Positions 1-5,200 of a stretch of DNA of 10,725 nt are shown piece after piece (the first letter of the stretch is position 1; the number at the start of each line of letters is the position of its first letter). The notes under the pieces were generated by a model. The model searched no databases. It was not told the origin of the DNA and was given only the letters and a program-made list of their open reading frames with translations. The stretch lies in NCBI GenBank assembly GCA_025963345.1, contig JAOPUS010000388.1:1-10725 (forward strand), read 5' to 3'. The stretch comes from Blastococcus sp. Lineage in GTDB: Bacteria; Actinomycetota; Actinomycetes; Mycobacteriales; Geodermatophilaceae. Position numbers and translations under genes: made by a program.

Positions 1-38
1 GATCCGCGCCGGACCACGACCCGTGCCGACAGACTCAT
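1..38 (-). CDS. modC: Molybdate ABC transporter ATPase ModC, N-terminal 12 codons only
   Basis: Only the start is in the window. An ATG at 38-36 overlaps the modB stop in an ATGA arrangement, and the frame stays open to base 1, reading MSLSARVVVRRG. This resembles the first beta strand of ModC ATPases (a short stretch ending in R-R-G before the first conserved hydrophobic strand). The position directly after modB, the 4-base overlap and the conserved order modA-modB-modC support the call. In this family the protein is the cytoplasmic ATPase that drives molybdate import, usually with a C-terminal Mop/TOBE domain. No Walker motifs are visible because the gene leaves the window, so identity rests on context and 12 residues. 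Confidence 0.7.
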   Translation of the reverse strand, partial: MSLSARVVVRRG

Positions 39-886
39 GCGACCGGTGTCCCCGACCGACCCAGCCAGCGGTCGCGCAGCAGGAGCAGCGTGGCCAGCGA
101 GACGGCCAGCAGCACGAGGGACAGCACGATCGCCGCCTCGGGGTCGCGCTGCAGGGCCAGGTAGACCGCCAGAGGCATCGTCTGCGTCGTCCCGGGGAAG
201 TTACCGGCGAAGGTGATGGTCGCCCCGAACTCGCCCAGGGCACGCGCCCAGCAGAGCACCGCCCCCGCGGCGACGCCGGGGGCCACCAGCGGCAGCGTGA
301 CCCGCCGGAAGGTGGTCCACCGGTCGGCGCCGAGGGTGGCGGCGACGTCCTCGAACCGTGCGTCGGCGGCGCGCAGAGCGCCCTCGACGCTGATCACCAG
401 GAACGGCATGGCGACGAACGTCTCGGCGATGACGACGGCGGTGGTCGTGAACGGGATGGTGATCCCGAAGCTCTCGTTGAGCCAGCTCCCGACGATCCCC
501 TGCCGGCCCAGCACCAGGAACAGCGCGACGCCACCGACCACCGGGGGCAGCACCAGCGGCACGGTGACCAGCGCGCGGAGCACGGTCCGTCCACGTGCCG
601 TCGACCGCGCCAGCACCCAGGCGATCGGCACCCCGAGCACGATCGAGGCCAGGGTCGCCAGCGTCGCGGACAGGAGCGACAGCCGCAGTGCCTGCCCGAC
701 CTCGGGTGCGGCCAGGGAGGGCCCGATCGCCGACCACGGTGCCCGGACGACCAGGCCGATCAGCGGCAGCACCAGGAAGACGACGCCCAGGACTGCCGGG
801 ATCAGGAGCGGCGCCGGTATCCCCGGCCCGCGACCTCGCCTGCTGTGGCGGGCCGCGTCGAGCCGCTCGGGAACCGGTGGTGTCAC
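35..886 (-). CDS. modB: Molybdate ABC transporter permease ModB
   Basis: This is the inner-membrane permease of the molybdate importer, which takes substrate from ModA and couples to the ModC ATPase. The 283-residue product has about five to six hydrophobic segments (roughly residues 26-48, 68-94, 108-128, 147-165, 203-220, 250-270). It carries the EAA-type ATPase-contact loop at about 168-204, with EGALRAAD, the conserved glycine in TLGAD, and the following TLPLVAPG. The GEFGATITFAG stretch near 218-228 is typical of ModB/CysT-type permeases. The chosen GTG at 886 lies 13 bases after the modA stop and puts the first helix where ModB proteins usually have it. In-frame GTGs at 916 and 928 would overlap modA; the latter has a GGAGG 12 bases upstream. 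The start is therefore uncertain, but the function is not. Confidence 0.93.
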   Translation of the reverse strand: MTPPVPERLDAARHSRRGRGPGIPAPLLIPAVLGVVFLVLPLIGLVVRAPWSAIGPSLAAPEVGQALRLSLLSATLATLASIVLGVPIAWVLARSTARGRTVLRALVTVPLVLPPVVGGVALFLVLGRQGIVGSWLNESFGITIPFTTTAVVIAETFVAMPFLVISVEGALRAADARFEDVAATLGADRWTTFRRVTLPLVAPGVAAGAVLCWARALGEFGATITFAGNFPGTTQTMPLAVYLALQRDPEAAIVLSLVLLAVSLATLLLLRDRWLGRSGTPVA

Positions 887-899
887 GCGGCAGAGCAGA

Positions 900-1718
900 T
901 CACGACGGTGGCTCACGCCGAGGGGCACGGAAGCCGGCCGCCTCCAGCGCCTGCCGGCCCTCGTCGGAGAGCACGAGGTCGAGGAACCCCCGCGCCGCAT
1001 CGGGGTTCGGCGCAGCGGCGAGCGTGCAGATCGGGTAGTCGTTGACCGCCTGCTCGGCCTCGGGGAACTCGATCCCCTCGACGTCGGACCCTGCACTCTT
1101 CACGTCGGAGGCGTAGACGAGGGCGGCGTCGACCTCGCCGAGCTGCACCTTGGTGAGCGCGGCGCGGACGTCCTCCTCCTGCGTGTCGGGCACCGCGGTG
1201 ACGCCCGCGGCCTGGAAGACCTTGGTGGCGGCCGCACCGCACGGCACGTCGGGCGCGCACACCGCCAGGGCCAGCTCCGGCCTCGCGAAATCGGCCAGTC
1301 CGGTGACCTTGCCCGGGTTGCCCTTCGGGACGGCGATCTCGAGCACGTTCTCGGTGAAGACCGTCGGGTCCTCACCCTCCAGACCGGCGTCGGTGACGAC
1401 GGTCATCTGCGGCTGGTTGGCCGAGGCGAACACGTCGGCAGGGGCGCCCTGCGTGACCTGCGTGGCCAGTGCCGAGCTACCGGCGAAGTTGAACTGGATG
1501 TCCAGGTCGGGGTTCTCGGCCATCAGCTGGTCGCCGAGCTCGGTGAAGACGTCGGTCAGTGACGCGGCGGCGAAGACGGTGAGGGTGCCGGTCAGCTGAT
1601 CAGTCCCGGACTCGGACGTGGTCGTCGAGGCTCCGGAGCTGTCGCCCCCGGATGGGCCGCATGCGGTGAGGGTGAGCGCGGCGGCGATCACCAGCGCGGA
1701 CAGAGCACGCGTATGCAT
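900..1718 (-). CDS. modA: Molybdate ABC transporter substrate-binding lipoprotein ModA
   Basis: This is the extracellular molybdate receptor of the ModABC importer, anchored to the membrane by lipid. The 272-residue product starts with a lipoprotein signal: charged MHTR, a hydrophobic core, then lipobox LTAC with Cys20 as the lipidated residue. A low-complexity Ser/Thr/Gly linker follows to about residue 41. The periplasmic-binding fold carries ModA hallmarks: VFAAASLTDVF (Ser53), FAGSSALATQ (Ser81/Ser82), GAPADVFASA, and DAALVYASDV near 198-206. The ATG at 1718 is preferred over an upstream in-frame ATG at 1760 because GGAGG lies 5 bases before it and it begins the signal peptide. Residues 154 and 160 are cysteines (VCAPDVPC) and could form a disulfide. 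It is the first gene of the modABC unit and is followed closely by modB. Confidence 0.95.
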   Translation of the reverse strand: MHTRALSALVIAAALTLTACGPSGGDSSGASTTTSESGTDQLTGTLTVFAAASLTDVFTELGDQLMAENPDLDIQFNFAGSSALATQVTQGAPADVFASANQPQMTVVTDAGLEGEDPTVFTENVLEIAVPKGNPGKVTGLADFARPELALAVCAPDVPCGAAATKVFQAAGVTAVPDTQEEDVRAALTKVQLGEVDAALVYASDVKSAGSDVEGIEFPEAEQAVNDYPICTLAAAPNPDAARGFLDLVLSDEGRQALEAAGFRAPRREPPS

Positions 1719-1802
1719 CAGGTCCTCCAGGTCGCCGGCCGACGCATCGGTCGTCCGCATCCGCGGGAGACTACTGGGCGACGATCGGAAATTGCGAGCC
1801 GA

Positions 1803-1829
1803 ACTACGCTGTAGTCATCCGCATCTGCG
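1803..1829. promoter_or_regulatory. Two small palindromes between modA and the Mop remnant, possible operator
   Basis: The 142-bp divergent region upstream of modA holds a perfect palindrome, ACTAC-GCT-GTAGT (1803-1815), followed at once by a second one, CGCA-TC-TGCG (1820-1829). On the minus strand a possible modA -10, TAGTCT, lies at 1773-1768, so the palindromes would sit just upstream of or across its -35 region. A second ACTAC copy is at 1770-1774. A TANNNT hexamer for the plus-strand Mop remnant (TATCGT, 1830-1835) lies beside them. Molybdate operons are commonly repressed by Mo-bound regulators, and a Mop-domain HTH protein is encoded next door. That this is its operator is inference; it does not match an operator consensus I know for this family. 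Confidence 0.35.
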
Positions 1830-1860
1830 TATCGTCCCCCTCCTGCCTCAGGAGGATCCC

Positions 1861-1953
1861 GTGCGGTTGTCCACGCGCAACCAGGTCGCCGGCACCGTCG
1901 CCGTGACCGTGCCGGTCAAGTCGACCGAGGTCACGCTCGGCGTCGAGGACTGA
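1861..1953 (+). pseudogene. Mop (molybdate-binding TOBE) domain remnant, internally deleted, 30 codons
   Basis: A GTG start with AGGAGG five bases upstream (1850-1855) opens a 30-codon frame ending in TGA. The first part, RLSTRNQVAGTV, matches the beginning of actinobacterial single-Mop proteins. The last part, VPVKSTEVTLGVED, matches the end of the same domain, where the lysine and STEV segment is conserved. The Mop domain of the neighbouring HTH protein gives an internal comparison: SSARNRLAGIV at 65-75 and VKATQVSVD at 120-128 align with the two halves. About 40 residues of the middle are therefore missing here. The join lies in repetitive ACCGTC/GCCGTG/ACCGTG sequence (about 1894-1912), suggesting an in-frame deletion between short repeats. 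The gene converges on the HTH-Mop gene with five bases between stops. Half a Mop fold should not bind molybdate normally, so I call it a remnant, although it may still be translated. Confidence 0.65.
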
Positions 1954-1958
1954 CGCCG

Positions 1959-2351
1959 TCAGGGGACGTCGACGCTCACCTGGGTGGCCTTGACCGTCGC
2001 GACAGCGCGGACGCCCACGTCGAGACCCAGCTCATCGGCCGCCTCGCGTGACATCAGTGAGACCAGCCGGAAAGGGCCGGCCTGGATCTCGACCTGCGCC
2101 ATCACGGTGTCCCGGACGACGCGGGTGACGATCCCGGCGAGCCGGTTGCGGGCCGAGGAGGGCGTCGCGCCCGGCTCCGGCGGTTCACGCAACTGCGTGG
2201 CGACCCTGGCGAGGTCAGCACCGTCGATGACGGCGGGGCCCCCGCCTTCTCGCCGCGCAGCCAGCCGCGAACTGTCGATCCAGCGGCGGACCGTGTCGTC
2301 GCTCACCCCGAGCAGGGCCGCGGCCTCGGAGATCCGGTAGGCGGGGGGCAC
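1959..2351 (-). CDS. HTH and Mop/TOBE domain protein, probable molybdate-responsive regulator
   Basis: The 130-residue product has two parts. Residues 5-30 form a MerR/excisionase-type helix-turn-helix (YRISEAAALLGVSDDTVRRW), and residues 65-130 form one Mop/TOBE domain (SSARN at 65, SLMSREAADELGLDVG in the middle, VKATQVSV at the end) that in this family binds molybdate or tungstate. A linker of about 30 residues joins them. It lies upstream of modABC on the same strand, the usual place for this regulator type in actinobacteria. A role as the Mo-sensing repressor or activator of modABC is therefore likely but inferred. It differs from ModE of proteobacteria, which has a LysR-like winged helix and two Mop domains. 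The GTG at 2351 is the only plausible start because an in-frame TAG lies 12 bases upstream. No Shine-Dalgarno is present, and a -10 hexamer fits a leaderless transcript. Confidence 0.88.
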   Translation of the reverse strand: MPPAYRISEAAALLGVSDDTVRRWIDSSRLAARREGGGPAVIDGADLARVATQLREPPEPGATPSSARNRLAGIVTRVVRDTVMAQVEIQAGPFRLVSLMSREAADELGLDVGVRAVATVKATQVSVDVP

Positions 2352-2357
2352 GGAGCG

Positions 2358-2363
2358 ACCCTA
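2358..2363 (-). promoter_or_regulatory. Leaderless-type -10 hexamer TAGGGT for the HTH-Mop gene
   Basis: TAGGGT on the minus strand fits the actinobacterial TANNNT -10 and ends six bases before the GTG at 2351. That puts transcription start at or beside the G of the start codon. No Shine-Dalgarno precedes the GTG. No convincing -35 is visible. Confidence 0.5.
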
Positions 2364-2403
2364 ACCGCGAGCGAAGTGCCCTTTACCCCACTCACTGCCT
2401 GCA

Positions 2404-2437
2404 CGGCCGTCGTCCACGGACCTGTGGACGACGGCCG
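2404..2437. repeat. Perfect 14-bp inverted repeat with 6-base spacer in the divergent intergenic region
   Basis: The left arm CGGCCGTCGTCCAC (2404-2417) is exactly complementary to the right arm GTGGACGACGGCCG (2424-2437), with GGACCT between them. It lies in the 139-bp gap between the divergent starts of the HTH-Mop gene (2351) and the DUF2786 gene (2491), so it does not end either gene. It could be a dyad operator, or a hairpin stopping antisense read-through. The inner GTCCAC/GTGGAC parts also resemble relaxed actinobacterial DnaA boxes. The structure is certain, the role is not. Confidence 0.8.
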
Positions 2438-2490
2438 AATGTCCCCAGCCTCCGCCGCGCGACGTCATACCCGGGCGACAGCATGCCTAC

Positions 2491-3732
2491 ATGGAGACGA
2501 CGTCCGACGCCGACAGATCCCTCCGCGAGCTGCTGCTGGAGCGGGTCTGGTTCGACGACACCGTGCTCCTCGACGCGACCGCCCGGGGGCTCGCCTCGGC
2601 CGATCCCGCCGTCGACAGCGGCGGTAGGGCGACGGGGGCGCTGCTGGAGGCACTCGCGCTCACGTGGGAGCGGGGCTGGCAGCCTGCCGACGTCGTGCAC
2701 GTGATTCGCCGCGGCACCTCCCCGCGTGGAATTCGGTTGGCGGTCGCCCTGATCGCGGAGGAGGCCCGGCTGACTTCAGCACTCTCCCGGGCACCCACGG
2801 AGTGGGTCGACCAGCTGAACGCCCTCGGCGCCCTCCCGGGGATCGCGCCACAAGGAGTGCACGCCTGGCACCGGAGCGAGAACCGGTCCCCGGCGGAGGC
2901 GTGGCGAGACGTCCTGCTGCTCGCCGGCGGACTTCGCCTGCTCTTCCCAGTACCCGAGCTCCTGCCACCCCCATCGCACTGGAGTGCGACAGCACCATCG
3001 CCGCGCCCGACTCCAGACAGTGGTGCCACCCGACTGGACCACGCGCGGGTCCTGCGGCGGGTCCGCGGCCTGCTGGCCAAGGCCGAGTCCTCGGAGTTCC
3101 CGGAGGAGGCAGACGCCCTCACGGCCAAGGCGCAGGAGCTGATGTCCTCCCATGCGGTCGACGCAGCGCTGCTTGACGCAGGCGGACCCGCCGCACCCCG
3201 CGACGGCGTTCGCTCCCGCAGGCTGCACGTCGACGAGCCATACGTCGAGGCCAAGATGACGCTGCTGTCGCGGGTCGGGGAAGCCAACGGGGTCCGAACC
3301 GTCTGGTACCGCGGCACCGGCATCGCGACCGCTGTCGGCATGCCGGTCGACCTGGAGACCGTCGAGCTGCTGTTCACCTCACTGCTGGTCCAGGCCACGC
3401 GCGCCATGAACGCTGGGGGGAACGTGGGCGGGGCGCACGCTCGGTCGGCAGCCTTTCGACGGTCCTTCCTGCTGTCGTACGGCCGCCGCATCGGCGAGCG
3501 CCTCACCGCCGCGCGGTCCCACGCCACCGCCGAGACGGCGGCGTCGGCAGGAGTCGATGCGCTGCCCGTCCTGCGCAGTCGGCAACAGGCTGTGGACGAG
3601 GTCTACGAGGAGCTGTTCCCCGGAGTGAGCGGCCGCCGGAGCCGGGCCTTCGACGCAGCGGGCTGGGTGGCCGGACAGCGGGCGGCCGACTCCGCCGATC
3701 TCTCCGGTCGCCGCGGTTGCCTGGCCCCCTGA
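2491..3732 (+). CDS. DUF2786 domain protein of unknown function
   Basis: The 413-residue soluble product carries a DUF2786 segment at about 185-228. It is a basic helix pair beginning HARVLRRVRGLLAKAES, followed by an acidic EFPEEADALTAKAQELM and then a serine-rich turn. The region after it (about 248-340) contains the aromatic and arginine-rich stretch FRRSFLLSYGRRIGERL that often follows DUF2786 in this family. The N-terminal 160 residues are helical and I do not recognise them. Residues 160-182 are a Pro/Ser-rich linker. The family has no settled biochemical role; homologues occur in phage and in actinobacterial chromosomes, and nucleic-acid binding is only a guess from the basic helices. 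The ATG at 2491 lacks a Shine-Dalgarno. A weak hexamer, CAGCAT, six bases upstream keeps the A and T positions of TANNNT. A hairpin follows the stop. Confidence 0.85.
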   Translation: METTSDADRSLRELLLERVWFDDTVLLDATARGLASADPAVDSGGRATGALLEALALTWERGWQPADVVHVIRRGTSPRGIRLAVALIAEEARLTSALSRAPTEWVDQLNALGALPGIAPQGVHAWHRSENRSPAEAWRDVLLLAGGLRLLFPVPELLPPPSHWSATAPSPRPTPDSGATRLDHARVLRRVRGLLAKAESSEFPEEADALTAKAQELMSSHAVDAALLDAGGPAAPRDGVRSRRLHVDEPYVEAKMTLLSRVGEANGVRTVWYRGTGIATAVGMPVDLETVELLFTSLLVQATRAMNAGGNVGGAHARSAAFRRSFLLSYGRRIGERLTAARSHATAETAASAGVDALPVLRSRQQAVDEVYEELFPGVSGRRSRAFDAAGWVAGQRAADSADLSGRRGCLAP

Positions 3733-3737
3733 TGATC

Positions 3738-3763
3738 GGGCTGACGGGACACCACCGCAGCCC
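3738..3763 (+). terminator. Hairpin after the DUF2786 gene, possible terminator
   Basis: GGGCTG (3738-3743) pairs with CAGCCC (3758-3763). An inner CGG/CCG pair follows after one bulged A, leaving the loop GACACCA. It starts five bases after the stop codon. No T-run follows, as is common in high-GC actinobacteria, so termination is plausible rather than shown. Confidence 0.4.
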
Positions 3764-3850
3764 TGCCACCGTGGCCGTCAACCCGTGGCTGAGATCTGTG
3801 GACAGCGCGCTGACCTGCGGATTCATCTAGCAGCAGGCCGCCTTTACGCG

Positions 3851-3856
3851 TATGAT
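3851..3856 (+). promoter_or_regulatory. -10 hexamer TATGAT for the 13E12-family gene, leaderless spacing
   Basis: TATGAT is a near-ideal -10 (consensus TATAAT; TANNNT in actinobacteria). It ends six bases before the ATG at 3863, so the transcript should begin at the start codon. The surrounding bases are unusually AT-rich for this window. The -35 is weak (CTAGCA at 3827-3832, 18-base spacer). Confidence 0.65.
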
Positions 3857-3872
3857 TCGTACATGTGTTCGA
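3857..3872. promoter_or_regulatory. LexA (SOS) box over the start codon of the 13E12-family gene
   Basis: TCGTACATGTGTTCGA matches the actinobacterial LexA consensus TCGAAC-N4-GTTCGA at 11 of 12 fixed positions; only the fourth base differs (T for A). It follows the TATGAT hexamer directly, and its central four bases contain the ATG. Bound LexA would therefore cover the predicted transcription start and block initiation. In Mycobacterium tuberculosis several 13E12-family genes are known to have SOS boxes, so this fits the family. LexA itself is not in the window. Confidence 0.7.
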
Positions 3873-5098
3873 GTGGTCCGGATGGCGCTCTGGCGGAGCT
3901 CGCGTCCGCATTGAACGCCCTGGACGCTGAGGACCTGAAATCGATGTTCGGTCCGCAGGTGCTCGATCGGACCGACGCACTGATCCGGGCTCGCAATCGG
4001 CTCGATGCCCAGCTTGCCCGCACGGTTCGCGAGGGTGAGCTCACCCAGGCCGCCGAGCATGACGGACTGAAGACCATGCAGTCCTGGCTGCGTGGTCACG
4101 CCCGCCTGTCCCCGTCAGCCGCCGGGCAGCTGGTTCGAAACGGGCGGGCGCTGGAGCACTTACCGGTAGTCGCGTCGGCGTGCGCCGACGGGGAGGTGAC
4201 CGCCGAGCAGGTCGCGGCGATCGCCCCCATCACGCGGGAGGACCGTCGGGCGGCCGCGGCCGAACAGGACGTCGACCTTGCGGCAGTGGACGCGACGCTG
4301 GCCAACGTCGCCGCGACGCGGCCGTACGGACAGCTGGGACAGGTGGTGCACCACTACCTCGCCCGGCTCGATCCCGACGGCACCGAGCCCGACCCCACCG
4401 AACGGCGCGCGCTCAGCATCGCCAGGCACCCCGACGGGAGCCTGACCGGCCGGTTAGAACTCGATGCGGTTGGCGGGGAGAAGCTGCAGGCCGCTTTGGA
4501 GTCGATCGCGCAGGCGGGCCGGTGCGCCGGCGACACCCGCACTCGCGCCCAATCTCTTGGGGACGCTCTGATCCAACTGTGCGACAGCGCCCTGGCCTCG
4601 GGCCGGCTGCCAACGTTGCGCACGGTCAAGCCGCACGTCGTCGTGCGCGTCGATCTCGACGACCTCGTCGACCCGGCGATCGCACCCGGAGTCGCCGATC
4701 TCGGGTTCGGGGCGACCATCTCCGCCGCCCGCGCCCGCTGGGCCGCCTGCGACGCCAGCATCTCCCGCGTCGTCCTGGGCCCTGATGGCGCCGTTCTCGA
4801 CCTCGGTCGCGACCACCGGGTGGTCACCCCGCACCTACGCCGGGCCGTCGAGCAGCGCGACCGGGGCTGCGTCTTCGCCGGATGCGAAGCGCCTAGCCAC
4901 TGGTGCGATGTCCACCATCTCCTCGAATGGCTGTACGGCGGAGAGACCAACCTGGAGAACTCCGCGCTGCTCTGCGAACGGCATCACACCAAGGTGCACC
5001 ACGGATTCCGGGTCGAACGGCAACCCGACGGGCGATGGCGCACCTGGCGGCCGGACGGCTCCGAAATCGTCATCCATTCACGCCTGCTCGCCGCCTGA
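3863..5098 (+). CDS. 13E12-repeat family protein: DUF222 with C-terminal HNH endonuclease domain
   Basis: The 411-residue product has the DUF222 helical region (about 15-300) and a C-terminal HNH nuclease module (about 328-382). In the module I see the zinc pair Cys336 and Cys341 (GCVFAGC), the CDVHH core (His351, His352), Asn363/Asn366 in ETNLENS, and Cys371 with His374/His375 in LLCERHH. The expected zinc and active-site residues are therefore present and the gene looks intact. Such proteins are multicopy in actinobacteria and mobile-element-like in distribution, and some copies serve as phage integration sites. The cellular role is unsettled; a metal-dependent DNA nuclease is expected from the fold. 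The ATG at 3863 is chosen over an in-frame start at 3785 because the -10 hexamer and LexA box sit exactly there, and DUF222 proteins usually begin close to this point. Confidence 0.92.
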   Translation: MCSSGPDGALAELASALNALDAEDLKSMFGPQVLDRTDALIRARNRLDAQLARTVREGELTQAAEHDGLKTMQSWLRGHARLSPSAAGQLVRNGRALEHLPVVASACADGEVTAEQVAAIAPITREDRRAAAAEQDVDLAAVDATLANVAATRPYGQLGQVVHHYLARLDPDGTEPDPTERRALSIARHPDGSLTGRLELDAVGGEKLQAALESIAQAGRCAGDTRTRAQSLGDALIQLCDSALASGRLPTLRTVKPHVVVRVDLDDLVDPAIAPGVADLGFGATISAARARWAACDASISRVVLGPDGAVLDLGRDHRVVTPHLRRAVEQRDRGCVFAGCEAPSHWCDVHHLLEWLYGGETNLENSALLCERHHTKVHHGFRVERQPDGRWRTWRPDGSEIVIHSRLLAA

Positions 5099-5121
5099 CG
5101 AAGCACCTGCGCCCGTCGGGC

Positions 5122-5139
5122 GGGATGTGCGGGATGTGC
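5122..5139. repeat. 9-bp perfect tandem duplication
   Basis: GGGATGTGC occurs twice head to tail in the short gap after the 13E12-family gene. Two copies are too few to suggest a function; this may be a slippage or small duplication product. Confidence 0.5.
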
Positions 5140-5200
5140 GCGACCGGCCAGGTGGCCCCCGCACCGTTTGCCGGTCGTAGGGACCGGGCAGCCTGAGGCG

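Noticed and set aside
213..1562. A 449-codon plus-strand frame opposite modA and modB
   Set aside because: Low-complexity translation; the minus strand encodes clear ModA and ModB.
2487..3527. A 346-codon minus-strand frame opposite the DUF2786 gene
   Set aside because: Ser/Arg-rich shadow with no motif; the plus strand has the DUF2786 signature.
3794..3803. A DnaA-box-like CTGTGGACAG upstream of the 13E12-family gene
   Set aside because: A single short match to a relaxed consensus, with no cluster of boxes and no dnaA or dnaN nearby; an origin is not supported.
3785..3862. An upstream in-frame extension of the 13E12-family gene by 26 residues
   Set aside because: The -10 hexamer and LexA box lie inside this stretch immediately before the ATG at 3863, and the extra residues lack family similarity.
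5125..5193. A possible small protein frame beginning ATGTGC in the gap before the helicase gene
   Set aside because: There is no Shine-Dalgarno and no similarity to anything I know, and its ATG-TGC start simply reflects the 9-bp duplication.
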